From: JAADFF01 sp013153035 | GTDB lineage: Bacteria; Coprothermobacterota; Coprothermobacteria; Coprothermobacterales; JAADFF01 | NCBI GenBank assembly: GCA_026184435.1 | Contig: CP046447.1 | Reading direction: 5' to 3' (one strand) | DNA: 64,000 nt | Shown: in pieces, positions 1-9,222 of the stretch | Layout: every line of letters starts with the position of its first letter | Numbering within the stretch: the first letter of the stretch is position 1 | Made by a program: the position numbers and the translations under genes | Notes under the pieces: generated by a model | Told to the model about the DNA's origin: nothing | Databases searched by the model: none | Seen by the model: only the letters and a program-made list of their open reading frames with translations

Positions 1-168
1 AAAGATATTGCCCGTAAACATGGTATACCTATATTTAGAAGGCCTCGATTGGCAAGGAGACTATTCTGGGAACATGAGGTAGGCGATTATATTAAGCCAG
101 ATTTCTATCTAGAAGTAGCAAAGATTATCAGAGATGTTATTATGAGAAAGAGAAGAGGTAGGAGGTAA
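1..168 (+). CDS. flhB: FlhB, flagellar export switch protein (3' end only)
   Basis: Only the last 55 codons are in the window; the gene begins upstream. The frame reads KDIARKHGIPIFRRPRLARR followed by LFWEHEVGDYIKPDFYLEVA, which matches the end of the FlhB cytoplasmic domain (the HGIP.....PLAR..Y...E.G..IP...Y..VA pattern). FlhB is the membrane component of the flagellar type III export gate that switches substrate from rod/hook proteins to filament proteins after self-cleavage at NPTH; that site lies upstream of this window. The stop codon (166-168) overlaps the GGAGGT ribosome site of flhA. Confident assignment because of both sequence and the adjacent flhA. Confidence 0.9.
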   Translation, partial: KDIARKHGIPIFRRPRLARRLFWEHEVGDYIKPDFYLEVAKIIRDVIMRKRRGRR

Positions 169-173
169 AGCCG

Positions 174-2258
174 TTGTTTGGAGACAAAGGTATAGCTATT
201 GTTATATTTTTCATAATTGGTCTTATTCTCATTGTTTATCCTTTACCGCCTATTGTTTTGGATTTGATGTTTGCTATTAATTTGGCATTATCATTCGTTA
301 TACTGCTTCTTAGTGTATACGTTGATAATCCTATAAAATTTTCCTCTTATCCATCATTGCTTTTGTTTATGGTTTATTTACATCTTTCACTAATAGTAGC
401 TTCAGTAAGGGCTATACTTTCTACAGGTAGTGCAGGTGCTTTGTCGGATTTATTTGGAAGGCTTATACTTGGAGGCACAGGAAACTTTGTTATAGGTCTT
501 GCAATATTTATTGTTATTATCGTTATCCAGTATATGGTTATAACCAATGGTCAGCAGCGTATTGCCGAGGTTGCAGCTCGTTTTACCCTTGATGCCATGC
601 CCGGTAAGCAGATGTCCATAGATGCTGATGTGTCTGCAGGTTTTATCACACCCGAAGAAGCTCGTAAACGCAGAAAAGAACTGGAAAGAGAAGCAGCATT
701 TTTTGGTGCAATGGATGGTGCTTCGCGATTTGTTAAAGGAGAAGTATTAGCCGCAGTATTGGCAGCTCTTGTCAGCTCTCTTGGTGGAGTTCTTGTTGGT
801 ATGATACATGGAATGGAAGCTGCTGCAGCATTTGAGCAGTATTTTTCTATGTCTGTTGGCTTCGTTATTCAGATTACCTTATCCTCACTTCTTATTTCCA
901 TGTCTGCCGGCTTACTTGTTACTCGTGTATCCAAAGATGTTGGCATTTCTTCTCTTGTTATCGATGAACTAACATCTTATCCGAAAATTATGGAATATGC
1001 TGCATATGCTTTTGCAATATTTGCACTTATTCCCGGTATGGGAGGGTTTTCTACACGTATTGTTTTCATACTTCTTGCCGGTGCTTTATACTGGTTAGCT
1101 ACATACTTTAGAAAAGAGACAGTGCCAGCTCTAGAGGCTGAAACGGCAGAGGGGACAGAAATTGGGTCTGGTGGTGTTGGAGTAGAAGGCGGTGCTCCTG
1201 GAGGAGGTCCAGAAGAGGCCATTGGTGCTATGGAGAGCATGATGGCTCTTGTCGGTGTTGATCCTTTTGAGCTTGAATTCGGTTATGGTCTTCTCCCTCT
1301 GTTTGATATAGAGCAGGGTGGCGATCTGCTTAGTCGTATATCTTTACTGAGAAGAAATATTACAAGTGAGATAGGATTTCCTGTTCCTCCTGTGAGGGTT
1401 CATGATAGCTATGTTCTAGGAGCTAATGAGTATGTTATTAAGGTTAGAGGAGTCGAAGAAGGAAAAGGGGAAGTGTATACTGATAGATTTTTGGCTATGG
1501 GACCTCCAGATGATTTACAGCTGTTACAGGGCATCGAAGTTGTAGAACCGGTATTTGGTTTACCGGCTAAGTGGATACCATCTTCGGCAAAGTTTGAGGC
1601 AGAAGCCATGGGCTTGACAATTGTTGATGCATCAACTGTTATACTTACCCATTTGGGAGAGATTATTAGAAGAAAACTTTACGAAGTTGTTACAAGACAA
1701 CAGGTAAAAGAACTTTTGGATTATCTTGCTGAGAGATATCAGGCTGTTGTAGATGATGTACTTAATACTATGGGAATTGGAGAAGTAGAGAATATTATCC
1801 GTAGGTTACTTATGGAACAGGTACCACTCAAGGATATGATTGCTGTTTTAGAAACAGCTGTTGATGCCTATAAAGTCAATAGCTCCATGCCTTTTGTTAT
1901 AGATTCAATACGAGAGAGGGTAAGAAAGCACATCATTGAGCATATAAAGGCCGATGATGGAAATGTACATATCATAGTTTTGGATCCGAATCTTGAGAAG
2001 ATGCTTGCCCCTGTGCTTACAAATGAGAATGCTTCTTTTCCACCGGGTACTATTATGCGAGTGGTAAAGAACCTCAAAGATGCCGTTAATGAACAGTTGG
2101 AAAATGGCTTTCCTCCGGTGTTTTCTGTATCCCCCAGTATTAGATATTACTTTTTTGATTTTGTTAACACATATGTGTCTCAAAGTGCCTTTGTTGTCTC
2201 TTATAATGAAATAAGAGATGCCAAGTTCGTACAAGATAAGGTGGTGAAGCTCTCCTGA
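174..2258 (+). CDS. flhA: FlhA, flagellar type III export gate protein
   Basis: 694 residues, the usual FlhA length. The N-terminal half carries about eight hydrophobic segments (roughly residues 8-320). The FHIPEP-family signature FTLDAMPGKQMSIDADVSAG lies near residues 137-157. A glycine-rich linker (about residues 335-350) leads into the cytoplasmic domain that forms the nonameric ring and docks chaperone-substrate complexes. FlhA couples proton motive force to export of flagellar proteins. Start is TTG at 174, seven bases after GGAGGT (161-166). It follows flhB directly and its stop overlaps the start of flhF, so it is in the flagellar operon. Confidence 0.96.
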   Translation: MFGDKGIAIVIFFIIGLILIVYPLPPIVLDLMFAINLALSFVILLLSVYVDNPIKFSSYPSLLLFMVYLHLSLIVASVRAILSTGSAGALSDLFGRLILGGTGNFVIGLAIFIVIIVIQYMVITNGQQRIAEVAARFTLDAMPGKQMSIDADVSAGFITPEEARKRRKELEREAAFFGAMDGASRFVKGEVLAAVLAALVSSLGGVLVGMIHGMEAAAAFEQYFSMSVGFVIQITLSSLLISMSAGLLVTRVSKDVGISSLVIDELTSYPKIMEYAAYAFAIFALIPGMGGFSTRIVFILLAGALYWLATYFRKETVPALEAETAEGTEIGSGGVGVEGGAPGGGPEEAIGAMESMMALVGVDPFELEFGYGLLPLFDIEQGGDLLSRISLLRRNITSEIGFPVPPVRVHDSYVLGANEYVIKVRGVEEGKGEVYTDRFLAMGPPDDLQLLQGIEVVEPVFGLPAKWIPSSAKFEAEAMGLTIVDASTVILTHLGEIIRRKLYEVVTRQQVKELLDYLAERYQAVVDDVLNTMGIGEVENIIRRLLMEQVPLKDMIAVLETAVDAYKVNSSMPFVIDSIRERVRKHIIEHIKADDGNVHIIVLDPNLEKMLAPVLTNENASFPPGTIMRVVKNLKDAVNEQLENGFPPVFSVSPSIRYYFFDFVNTYVSQSAFVVSYNEIRDAKFVQDKVVKLS

Positions 2259-3337
2259 TTATAAAAGTTTTTAGAGGTACAGATGTGAATAGGGTTTTAG
2301 AACGTATCAGACAAGAGTGGGGCAATGATGCTATTGTTATTGATGTTAAGTATAAGAGGAAATACCTATTTTTTGGAGAGAGATATGTTGAGGTAACAGC
2401 CGCCAAAGATGAATATGGTATGTTGGGAGAAACTCCTAGAAACCGTGTGTTAGAACGAGAAAAAATCCCTGTTGAAGATTTGCTCAGGGAAATAAAGGAA
2501 AACAAGGAGCTTATGCTCAAAGTGTTAAAAACTCTGAGTGAATCCACGCAAGAAAAATCTGAAAATAGTGTTGAAAGGTTTTTTATGAATTTAGGTTTTT
2601 CGCGAGAGTTTTCTCTACTTATTAGTGAAAATATGCCTCTACAGGCAGCAGAAGATGAAGAGGCAATGAAGAGTTTTCTCAAACGGTATATCAAAAAACA
2701 TATTCATGTTAAATCCTTTGATAAATATAGAACAGAGTTGCTTCCCAGGGTTGTATCCTTGGTGGGTTCTACTGGGATTGGTAAAACAACAACTATTGCC
2801 AAAATAGCCTCGATTTTACATCTGTATAGGCGGAAGAATGTGGCACTTTTTTCTATAGATACATACCGCATCGGTGCTATAGAACAGCTTGAGGAATATG
2901 CTAAGATACTTAGGGTTCCATTTGAGGTGATTCGTAATCCAGAGGAGGTAGCACCTGCTTTATCGCGGCATTCCTCTTCCGATTATATACTTGTGGATAC
3001 TATAGGAAGAAGTCCGAAGGATAGCTTAGAAATTGTTAAGTTGGCATCTTATTTATCAGCTTTTCCTTCGACTATTGTGTTTTTAACATTGGCTGCGAAT
3101 ATGAAGCTTGTTGATATGTTATCAGCTTATGAGAGATTCTCCTCGCAGATAAAAATATCAGGTGTTATATTGACAAAACTTGACGAAACAGATGATATTG
3201 CTCCTGCTCTGGAGTTTTTAATGCGCACAGGAATACCCCTTGTGTACGTAACTACTGGGCAAAATGTACCAAATGATATTATGGAACCCAATGTAGAATA
3301 TTTAATAGAGAGGTTGAATATCAATGGATCAGGCTAG
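2255..3337 (+). CDS. flhF: FlhF, SRP-type GTPase for flagellar placement
   Basis: SRP/SR-family GTPase that sets flagellar number and position together with FlhG. Seen: P-loop GSTGIGKTTTIAKIA (about residue 171), DTYRIGAIEQLEEYAKIL, DTIGRSP in place of DTAGRS, and TKLDETDD. Only a GTG at 2285 is a conventional start, but the in-frame codons before it read LIIKVFRGTD, which matches the conserved FlhF N-terminus (M.IK.F...). No ATG, GTG or TTG lies between the in-frame stop at 2237 and 2285, so I place the start at CTG 2255 (or ATT 2258), eight bases after AAGGTGGTGA (2238-2247) and overlapping the flhA stop. The family is certain; the exact start is inferred. Confidence 0.9.
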   Translation: MIIKVFRGTDVNRVLERIRQEWGNDAIVIDVKYKRKYLFFGERYVEVTAAKDEYGMLGETPRNRVLEREKIPVEDLLREIKENKELMLKVLKTLSESTQEKSENSVERFFMNLGFSREFSLLISENMPLQAAEDEEAMKSFLKRYIKKHIHVKSFDKYRTELLPRVVSLVGSTGIGKTTTIAKIASILHLYRRKNVALFSIDTYRIGAIEQLEEYAKILRVPFEVIRNPEEVAPALSRHSSSDYILVDTIGRSPKDSLEIVKLASYLSAFPSTIVFLTLAANMKLVDMLSAYERFSSQIKISGVILTKLDETDDIAPALEFLMRTGIPLVYVTTGQNVPNDIMEPNVEYLIERLNINGSG

Positions 3338-4190
3338 AGTACTAAAGCAGTTGGCGGAATCTGGACTTACAACAACAGAAGAAAGAAACACTCGATTTAT
3401 TACCGTTACGTCTGGTAAGGGTGGTGTTGGTAAGACAAACTTTGCCTTAAATCTTTCTATTGCTCTGTCCAAATTTGGTAAAAAGGTTTTGTTAGCCGAT
3501 GCTGATATAGGTCTTGCAAATGTCAATATTTTACTTGGTACTTCACATCCTCTTACCATATACGATATCATCGTAAAGGGTATAGATTGGCGAGAAGTAG
3601 TTTATCCGTTTGACGAAAATTTTTTTATATTACCTGGTTGTTCTGGGATTGAAGAGGTCCTAAATCTCACAGAGACCCAGCTTCAAATGCTGGTAAAAGT
3701 ACTTGATAATATGAGTAAGATGTTCGATTTTGTTATTGTCGATACTGGCGCAGGTATCACTCGTTCCCTTATAGCTTTTGCTTTAGCTTCTCCGGAACTT
3801 ATTCTTATTACAACTCCTGAACCTTCTGCGCTAGCAGATGCCTATGCAACTTTAAAGGTGCTTAACCAGAAGGGATATGATGGAAAAATATGGACTGTTG
3901 TTAATATGGTAAGAGATATAGCAGAGGGAGATAAGGCATTTATTGCGCTATCGACCTTAGTGAAAAGATTTTTTGATAGAGATATAGCACATCTTGTTAA
4001 TATTCCTGATGATCCAGATGTTCATGCAGCAGTTTCATTACAGAAACCTATACTCGTATATAAACCTACTTCTAAGTTTTCTACATCGGTGATGACAGCT
4101 GCTAGGAAACTTTTAGGTGTATATATACCAGAGAGAAAGAGAGTCTCTTTTTGGGATAAAATTGTGAAAACATTATCTCGTAGGTGGTGA
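3324..4190 (+). CDS. flhG: FlhG (YlxH), MinD-like ATPase
   Basis: 288 residues. Deviant Walker A SGKGGVGKTNFALNLSIAL near residue 29, LADADIGLANVNILLG and the DTGAG switch are typical of MinD/ParA ATPases. FlhG stimulates FlhF GTPase and limits flagellar number. The N-terminal stretch before the P-loop (residues 1-25, including a QL.. helix) corresponds to the FlhF-activating peptide in this family. The ATG at 3324 overlaps the end of flhF by 14 bases, implying translational coupling. Order flhA-flhF-flhG is the standard one for this family. Confidence 0.94.
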   Translation: MDQARVLKQLAESGLTTTEERNTRFITVTSGKGGVGKTNFALNLSIALSKFGKKVLLADADIGLANVNILLGTSHPLTIYDIIVKGIDWREVVYPFDENFFILPGCSGIEEVLNLTETQLQMLVKVLDNMSKMFDFVIVDTGAGITRSLIAFALASPELILITTPEPSALADAYATLKVLNQKGYDGKIWTVVNMVRDIAEGDKAFIALSTLVKRFFDRDIAHLVNIPDDPDVHAAVSLQKPILVYKPTSKFSTSVMTAARKLLGVYIPERKRVSFWDKIVKTLSRRW

Positions 4191-4195
4191 TATCA

Positions 4196-4927
4196 TTGCC
4201 CAGCAAAATTGTTTTACCTGAGGTTGGATCAAAAGTGTGGATAGAGGTTAAAGAAGGCGGAGACATTCAATCTTACACTTCTCGTGTTGAGGATATTAAA
4301 GGAGATCGAATTGTGCTTGCAGCTCCTATGTATAAGGGAACTCTGGTAAAAATCACTAGTGGAAAAGTCAATGTAAGATTTGTTCACAAAGATGCCCTTT
4401 ATGTGTTCGAGACTGATGTTCTTGAACAGAGGGCTATGCCCATTCCTTCTCTTATTGTTAGGGTTCCCAAAGAAGTAAAGAGAGAACAAAGAAGAGAATA
4501 TGTTAGGGTTCCATGGCTTATTATGGCAAAGTTTTTGGTGCTAAATGATGATGAAATTAATGTTCCGTATAAAGATTATCCCAAACTGTGGGAAGAAAAA
4601 CTATTTGATATCTTTGATGGTGTTATTAAAGATATATCTGGTGGCGGGATTAGATTTAATGTATCTATGAATTGGGTGAAGCAATATGATATAAAAGTAG
4701 GAAAATACATGTTAGTTAGGTTTTCATTGGAATACGACCTCTTGGGTAATCATTATGAGCGGGAATTTATACAGAAAATAAAAATCGTTAGAGATATTCC
4801 TATACTTAGCAAACTCAATGCGGAATTTGGAGCTACCTTTGTAGATATACCGGATAGAGACAGAGATTTTATAATAAAGGCAGTTTTGCAGAGGCAGCGT
4901 GAGCTTATAAAGAAGGGGGTGCTTTAA
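4196..4927 (+). CDS. YcgR-like PilZ protein, c-di-GMP flagellar brake
   Basis: About 243 residues with two domains: an N-terminal YcgR-type beta-barrel (roughly 5-95) and a PilZ domain. The PilZ c-di-GMP contacts are visible: an arginine-rich QRREYVRV (RxxxR motif) near residue 100 and DISGGGIRF (D/NxSxxG) near residue 145. Such proteins slow the flagellar motor when c-di-GMP is high. I prefer TTG at 4196, six bases after AGGTGGTGA, rather than GTG at 4184, which lies inside that ribosome site. Position between flhG and cheB (like clostridial ylxF/ycgR) supports a motility role. Confidence 0.85.
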   Translation: MPSKIVLPEVGSKVWIEVKEGGDIQSYTSRVEDIKGDRIVLAAPMYKGTLVKITSGKVNVRFVHKDALYVFETDVLEQRAMPIPSLIVRVPKEVKREQRREYVRVPWLIMAKFLVLNDDEINVPYKDYPKLWEEKLFDIFDGVIKDISGGGIRFNVSMNWVKQYDIKVGKYMLVRFSLEYDLLGNHYEREFIQKIKIVRDIPILSKLNAEFGATFVDIPDRDRDFIIKAVLQRQRELIKKGVL

Positions 4928-5974
4928 ATGCCTATTCGCGTACTTGTAGTAGACGATTCGTTACTAATAAGACGATTTGTCAAAGATATACTTTCTCGTG
5001 ACCCAGAGTTTGAAATAGTAGGAGAGGCAGCCGATGGTGTAGAGGCAGTAGAAAAAATCATGGAACTGTCTCCCGATGTGGTTATTTTAGATTTAGAGAT
5101 GCCTAAAAAGAATGGTATCGAGGTTATTAGAGAAGTAATGGCTAAAAAGCCTACCCGAATATTAGTGTTTTCCTCACATACTAAAGAGGGAGCCGAAATT
5201 ACCACTACGGCACTCACTAGTGGTGCTATAGACTTTGTTTTCAAGCCATCTTGGAGTCATATTGCCAGCAATATATCTGAATTTTCGAAGATGTTTATTG
5301 AAAAAGTGAAACTTGTAGCCCGTTCTAAAATTCCTACTCCTAAGGCTGAGATTGCTGAGACACAACCTTCTTCGACGAGTATATCCCGTCCCACATTACG
5401 TAAAGAAAAACTTGGCATTGTTGCAATTGCATCCTCTACAGGTGGTCCCAGAGCTCTTACAGCTGTTGTACCTAAATTGCCAGAAGATATGCCTGTTCCT
5501 GTTGTTATTGTTCAGCATATGCCTGCAGGTTTTACTAAATCCTTAGCTGAGCGTCTTAACAAGCTGTCTAAATTGACCGTTAAAGAGGGAGAAGATGGAG
5601 AACCTGTTAAAGCCGGTTATGTATATATTGCCCCCGGTGGTATTCATATGCGTGTTAGTGGTGGAAGAATAGAGTTATTTGATGGTCCTCAGGTTAAAGG
5701 TGTTAAGCCTGCAGCTGATGTACTGTTTGATAGTGTGGGAAGAGAATACAAGAAACAAACATTAGGTGTAATTCTTACTGGTATAGGCGATGATGGCACT
5801 GATGGAGCACGAGTTATCAAACAATTTGGAGGTAAAATATTTGCAGAGAGTGAAGAAACGGCACTTATATATGGTATGCCTAAGGCGGTTGTTAAAGCCG
5901 GATTGGCTGATAAAGTTGTGCCCCTTCATCAGATGGCAGATGAGATAGTGAAGGAGGTTAGAAAATGGATTTAA
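4928..5974 (+). CDS. cheB: CheB, chemoreceptor methylesterase/deamidase
   Basis: 348 residues. Receiver domain at the N-terminus with acidic pocket VVDD (residues 7-10) and phospho-acceptor Asp near residue 55 (VVILDLEMPKKNG). A linker of about 50 residues follows, then the CheB catalytic domain with Ser in ASSTGGPRA, His in IVQHMPAGFT and Asp in GIGDDGTDGA, the complete esterase triad. It removes methyl groups from chemoreceptor glutamates when phosphorylated by CheA. ATG directly follows the stop of the PilZ gene; cheR overlaps its 3' end by ten bases. cheA and receptors are not in the window. Confidence 0.96.
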   Translation: MPIRVLVVDDSLLIRRFVKDILSRDPEFEIVGEAADGVEAVEKIMELSPDVVILDLEMPKKNGIEVIREVMAKKPTRILVFSSHTKEGAEITTTALTSGAIDFVFKPSWSHIASNISEFSKMFIEKVKLVARSKIPTPKAEIAETQPSSTSISRPTLRKEKLGIVAIASSTGGPRALTAVVPKLPEDMPVPVVIVQHMPAGFTKSLAERLNKLSKLTVKEGEDGEPVKAGYVYIAPGGIHMRVSGGRIELFDGPQVKGVKPAADVLFDSVGREYKKQTLGVILTGIGDDGTDGARVIKQFGGKIFAESEETALIYGMPKAVVKAGLADKVVPLHQMADEIVKEVRKWI

Positions 5975-6747
5975 AGCAATTCATTGCTGAGGTGGAGAGA
6001 AAGCTAAAGATAAATCTTTCAGGATATCGTGAAGATCAGGTGAGAAGGAGATTTGCCTTGTTTATGAAACGGTATGGTATTAGTGATTACAGTGAACTTC
6101 TTGATAAGGTACTGCATGATCCTAAAATCCAAAAAGATTTTATTGATAGACTAACTATCAATGTTTCAGAATTTTTCCGTAATCCTGACAAGTGGGAGTA
6201 CTTAAAACGTACGATTATACCAGAACTTATAAAAGAAACAGGAAAACTAAAGGCGTGGAGCGCAGGTTGCTCTGTTGGGTGTGAGCCTTACACACTGGCT
6301 CTTATTATGAAGGTTGACTTTCCACATGTTCCTGTGACAATTATAGCTACAGACATAGATGATGGTGCTTTAGCGAGGGCACGAGAGGGAAGATACTTTA
6401 AGAGAGAAATGGTTAATGTGAAGGGAGAATACCTAAAATATTTCACTAAAGTGTCTGATGAAGAATGGGTAATATCTCCTGAGATCAAACGGATGGTGAC
6501 ATTTAGGAAGCACAATCTAATTACTGATCCGCCTATAGATAAGGGATTTGATCTTGTTATGTGCCGTAATGTTGTTATTTACTTTGAGAGAGAACATAAG
6601 CAGAAGGTGTGGGAAAAGCTAGCCAGTGCCCTTAGAGTAGGAGGATATCTATTCGTTGGTGGGAGTGAAATTATATTTGGTACTGCTAAGATGGGCTTGA
6701 AATTGCATAAGCCTGGATTTTACAAAAAAGTAGAAAATAAAGTATAA
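5965..6747 (+). CDS. cheR: CheR, chemoreceptor glutamate methyltransferase
   Basis: 260 residues, usual CheR length. N-terminal all-helical domain (about 1-75), then the SAM-binding methyltransferase domain: INVSEFFRNPDKW, the glycine motif WSAGCSVGCEPYTLAL, IATDIDDGALARAREGRY, and LVMCRNVVIYF. Transfers methyl groups from SAM to receptor glutamates, opposing CheB. ATG follows AAGGAGG and overlaps cheB. It is the last gene of the motility block; a convergent gene follows after about 115 bp. Confidence 0.95.
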   Translation: MDLKQFIAEVERKLKINLSGYREDQVRRRFALFMKRYGISDYSELLDKVLHDPKIQKDFIDRLTINVSEFFRNPDKWEYLKRTIIPELIKETGKLKAWSAGCSVGCEPYTLALIMKVDFPHVPVTIIATDIDDGALARAREGRYFKREMVNVKGEYLKYFTKVSDEEWVISPEIKRMVTFRKHNLITDPPIDKGFDLVMCRNVVIYFEREHKQKVWEKLASALRVGGYLFVGGSEIIFGTAKMGLKLHKPGFYKKVENKV

Positions 6748-6765
6748 TTGGTGTCTCGCAGCTTT

Positions 6766-6812
6766 ACCTATTACCTTTATAAACCAAATAGATTTAATAG
6801 GTCTATCTTTCT
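6766..6812 (+). terminator. possible weak terminator after cheR
   Basis: Between the convergent cheR and penicillin-binding protein genes, ACCTATTA (6766-6773) can pair with TAATAGGT (6795-6802) across a 21-nt loop, followed by a T-rich tract (CTATCTTTCTT). The stem is AT-rich and the loop long, so this is only a candidate. Nothing else is seen in the 115-bp gap. Confidence 0.3.
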
Positions 6813-6862
6813 TGTGAATTGAAAAACTTCTTGTGATTTATGTCTATTTCCCTGTTACCTAT

Positions 6863-9169
6863 TTATGGCGTTGTCGTAGCAGTCGTAGAAGTTGTTGTGG
6901 TAGATGAGGTACTTGCTGTGCCGACCGGGGATACCTGTCCTGTTGCGGAGATGTTACATACAAATGACATATTTTGTAGTTGTTCATAGGGTACCATTGC
7001 TGGTGTCATCATTGAAAATTCATCGCATTCTGGGAAGGTATAGGTTCCAGCTAAAAAGTCTACTCCTACGAGTAGCCAGGAAGAATCTGGTACACAGTTG
7101 CCTTCCGGAGCTGCATTGACGAGATATATGTCCTTGTTATTTCCATTATCTCGTTCTCCATAGGGTTTGCAACGAGATAGAGACATAATGTCCGTATTTT
7201 CCTCTTTAATTTTAGGTATAGGTGAACCTGGAAATAGCTTTTTTGTTTCTAATTCGCCAAGTAGGGTACCCCATGTGTATGCTGCTATACCTGGTCCCAT
7301 CATAAAGGTACGCGCCTTGTAGGGAAGTTTCATGTCATACTTATCAAGACCTATGTATACACTTGCGACAAAATCGCCACCAAATCCTATAAACCAAGCA
7401 TTTTTCTTTTCATCTGTTGTTCCAGTTTTACCTCCTAATTCCCATTTGTCCTTATTAAGCCTTTTCGCATATATCTTATGTTTAAAGACATCCTCGAGTA
7501 GGTTTACTGCAAGGTAATGAGCATCAGGTGATAATACCTGAACTGCACTTGGTTTGGATTGCCATATAGTATTGCCTTTATTATCAATTACTTTTAGTAG
7601 GTATCGTGGTACAACGGCTTTTCCTCCGTTGGCAAAGGGCGCATATCCGTATGCCATTTCTATTGGGCTTAAATCTGTGGCACCTAAAAATGAGGATAGA
7701 TATGGTTGAATTTCTGTTTGAATGCCCATAAGCTGTGCTCTGTATCGAAAGGCATTGAGCCCGAGTGCCATACCTATTTGTACTGTTACGGGATTTGATG
7801 ATTCTATGAGTGCCTCTCGCATAGAAATCCAACCCCAATATTTACCGTTAAATTCTTTAGGAGACCATTGATCTTTCATTCCAGGAACTTTTAGCTCCAG
7901 GGGTTTGCTTTCCCAGTAGTCACCGGGCATAGATATTTTATAGTCCAGTGCTGTAGCATAAATAATGGGTTTAATGGCCGAACCTGTTTGTCGTTTTGCG
8001 ATAGCCCTGTTGAATTTGGTGATGTTAAAATCTTCTCCGCCTATCATTGCAAGAAGATCACCCGTTTTAGGGTCTATAACTACGATAGCTCCCTGAGGTT
8101 GTGGGATTTTTTTATCGCCAACTTCATCGTATGGTATTTTTCCGTTGAGCCATTTTTCTCTAAAATATTTCAGAGAATATTTCAGAGAGGTACTTGCTGA
8201 TTCTTGTATTTTTACATCTAATGTTGTGTATATCTTCAGGCCACCCTTGTATATTGTTTCTTCTCCGAATTTCTTTATAAGTTTCGGGATAATATAGGTA
8301 AGAAAATAATTCACAGATGGGTCTTTGTATTCTGCTAATTGACTGTATGGTTGTATCTTAGGAGGGTTTTTCAATGCCTCTTCATATTGCTCTTTAGTTA
8401 TGTAACCATATTCATACATTTTTTGGAGTACTACCTTTGCCCTTTCCCATGCACCATTATAGTTATAGAGAGGGCATAGAGCAGAAGGACTGTTAATAAT
8501 ACCAGCTAGCATAGCTGCTTCTGAAAGGGTAAGGCTAGCTGTGCTTTTACCGAAATATGTGAGACTGGCACATCCTACCCCATAACAACCAGCACCTAAA
8601 TATACAGTATTGAGATACATCTCCAAGATCTCGTCTTTCGTGTATCTCTGCTCGAGTCTTACAGCCAGTATAGCTTCTTTAATTTTTCGTGTTATATGCT
8701 TTTCCATTCCAAGGTTATATATTGTTCGTGCCAACTGTTGTGTTATGGTGCTAGCTCCTTGCTTGACCCCACCATACCGAATATTGACATAGATGGCTCT
8801 AAGAAGGCCTTTTATAGATACACCGGGGTGTTCGTAGAAATAATGATCTTCTACTGCTATAACAGCTTTTTTTAGATATGGTGATATTTCATTAAGTGGA
8901 ACGTATTTATTCCTACTACCTAATGTGATGAGTTTAGTGCCATTTCTATCGTAAATGACAGAGGGTTTACCAACTTCAATTTGAAGATTTTTAGGATCTG
9001 GCAGCTTCATAGAGTACTCGGATATGATATTGATAGCAATAGCAGAGGCTGCGAGTACTAGTGATAAAGATATAATGATAAACACCAAGATAAGTGAATG
9101 AGCTATGCTCCACAATACATGCAAAAACTTTTTTAGTGTATGACTTGTCTGTTTGTTTTTTCTTCCCAT
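6863..9169 (-). CDS. class A penicillin-binding protein (PBP1A type)
   Basis: 768 residues; bifunctional peptidoglycan glycosyltransferase/transpeptidase. One N-terminal membrane segment (about 18-42), then a GT51 domain with EDHYFYEHPGVSIKG and KQGASTITQQLAR, then the transpeptidase domain with SAIK (in TGSAIKP), SSN and KTGTTDEKKNAWFIGF. The tail is a Ser/Thr run of about 18 residues. Start set at ATG 9169 (MGRKNK...); the open frame extends upstream but into the promoter and into tyrS. No ribosome site precedes this ATG; a -10 box lies ten bases upstream. It may supply septal or general transpeptidase activity, as no class B PBP is seen in the window. Confidence 0.93.
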   Translation of the reverse strand: MGRKNKQTSHTLKKFLHVLWSIAHSLILVFIIISLSLVLAASAIAINIISEYSMKLPDPKNLQIEVGKPSVIYDRNGTKLITLGSRNKYVPLNEISPYLKKAVIAVEDHYFYEHPGVSIKGLLRAIYVNIRYGGVKQGASTITQQLARTIYNLGMEKHITRKIKEAILAVRLEQRYTKDEILEMYLNTVYLGAGCYGVGCASLTYFGKSTASLTLSEAAMLAGIINSPSALCPLYNYNGAWERAKVVLQKMYEYGYITKEQYEEALKNPPKIQPYSQLAEYKDPSVNYFLTYIIPKLIKKFGEETIYKGGLKIYTTLDVKIQESASTSLKYSLKYFREKWLNGKIPYDEVGDKKIPQPQGAIVVIDPKTGDLLAMIGGEDFNITKFNRAIAKRQTGSAIKPIIYATALDYKISMPGDYWESKPLELKVPGMKDQWSPKEFNGKYWGWISMREALIESSNPVTVQIGMALGLNAFRYRAQLMGIQTEIQPYLSSFLGATDLSPIEMAYGYAPFANGGKAVVPRYLLKVIDNKGNTIWQSKPSAVQVLSPDAHYLAVNLLEDVFKHKIYAKRLNKDKWELGGKTGTTDEKKNAWFIGFGGDFVASVYIGLDKYDMKLPYKARTFMMGPGIAAYTWGTLLGELETKKLFPGSPIPKIKEENTDIMSLSRCKPYGERDNGNNKDIYLVNAAPEGNCVPDSSWLLVGVDFLAGTYTFPECDEFSMMTPAMVPYEQLQNMSFVCNISATGQVSPVGTASTSSTTTTSTTATTTP

Positions 9170-9179
9170 AACAGTTAAA

Positions 9180-9188
9180 ATTATAGCA
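9180..9188 (-). promoter_or_regulatory. extended -10 promoter for the penicillin-binding protein gene
   Basis: On the minus strand TGCTATAAT, a consensus -10 with TGn extension, ends ten bases before the ATG at 9169. The predicted transcription start near 9173 leaves a leader of only about four bases with no Shine-Dalgarno. No good -35 at 16-18 bp is seen, as expected for an extended -10 promoter. Confidence 0.5.
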
Positions 9189-9222
9189 TATAGTATTACA
9201 GGCAATGTTGGAGGTGACTCAT

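Noticed and set aside
1905..2234. Long open frames antisense to flhA and to many other genes
   Set aside because: They lack family matches and ribosome sites, and they lie opposite strongly conserved coding sequence; they are by-products of codon bias.
6866..6925. Thr/Ser-rich repeat at the end of the penicillin-binding protein as a tandem repeat or frameshift scar
   Set aside because: Low-complexity tails are common in class A PBPs, and the frame is intact up to a normal stop.
9170..9222. Possible T-box leader for tyrS
   Set aside because: About 50 bp shared with a divergent gene; no stem I, specifier loop or T-box sequence.
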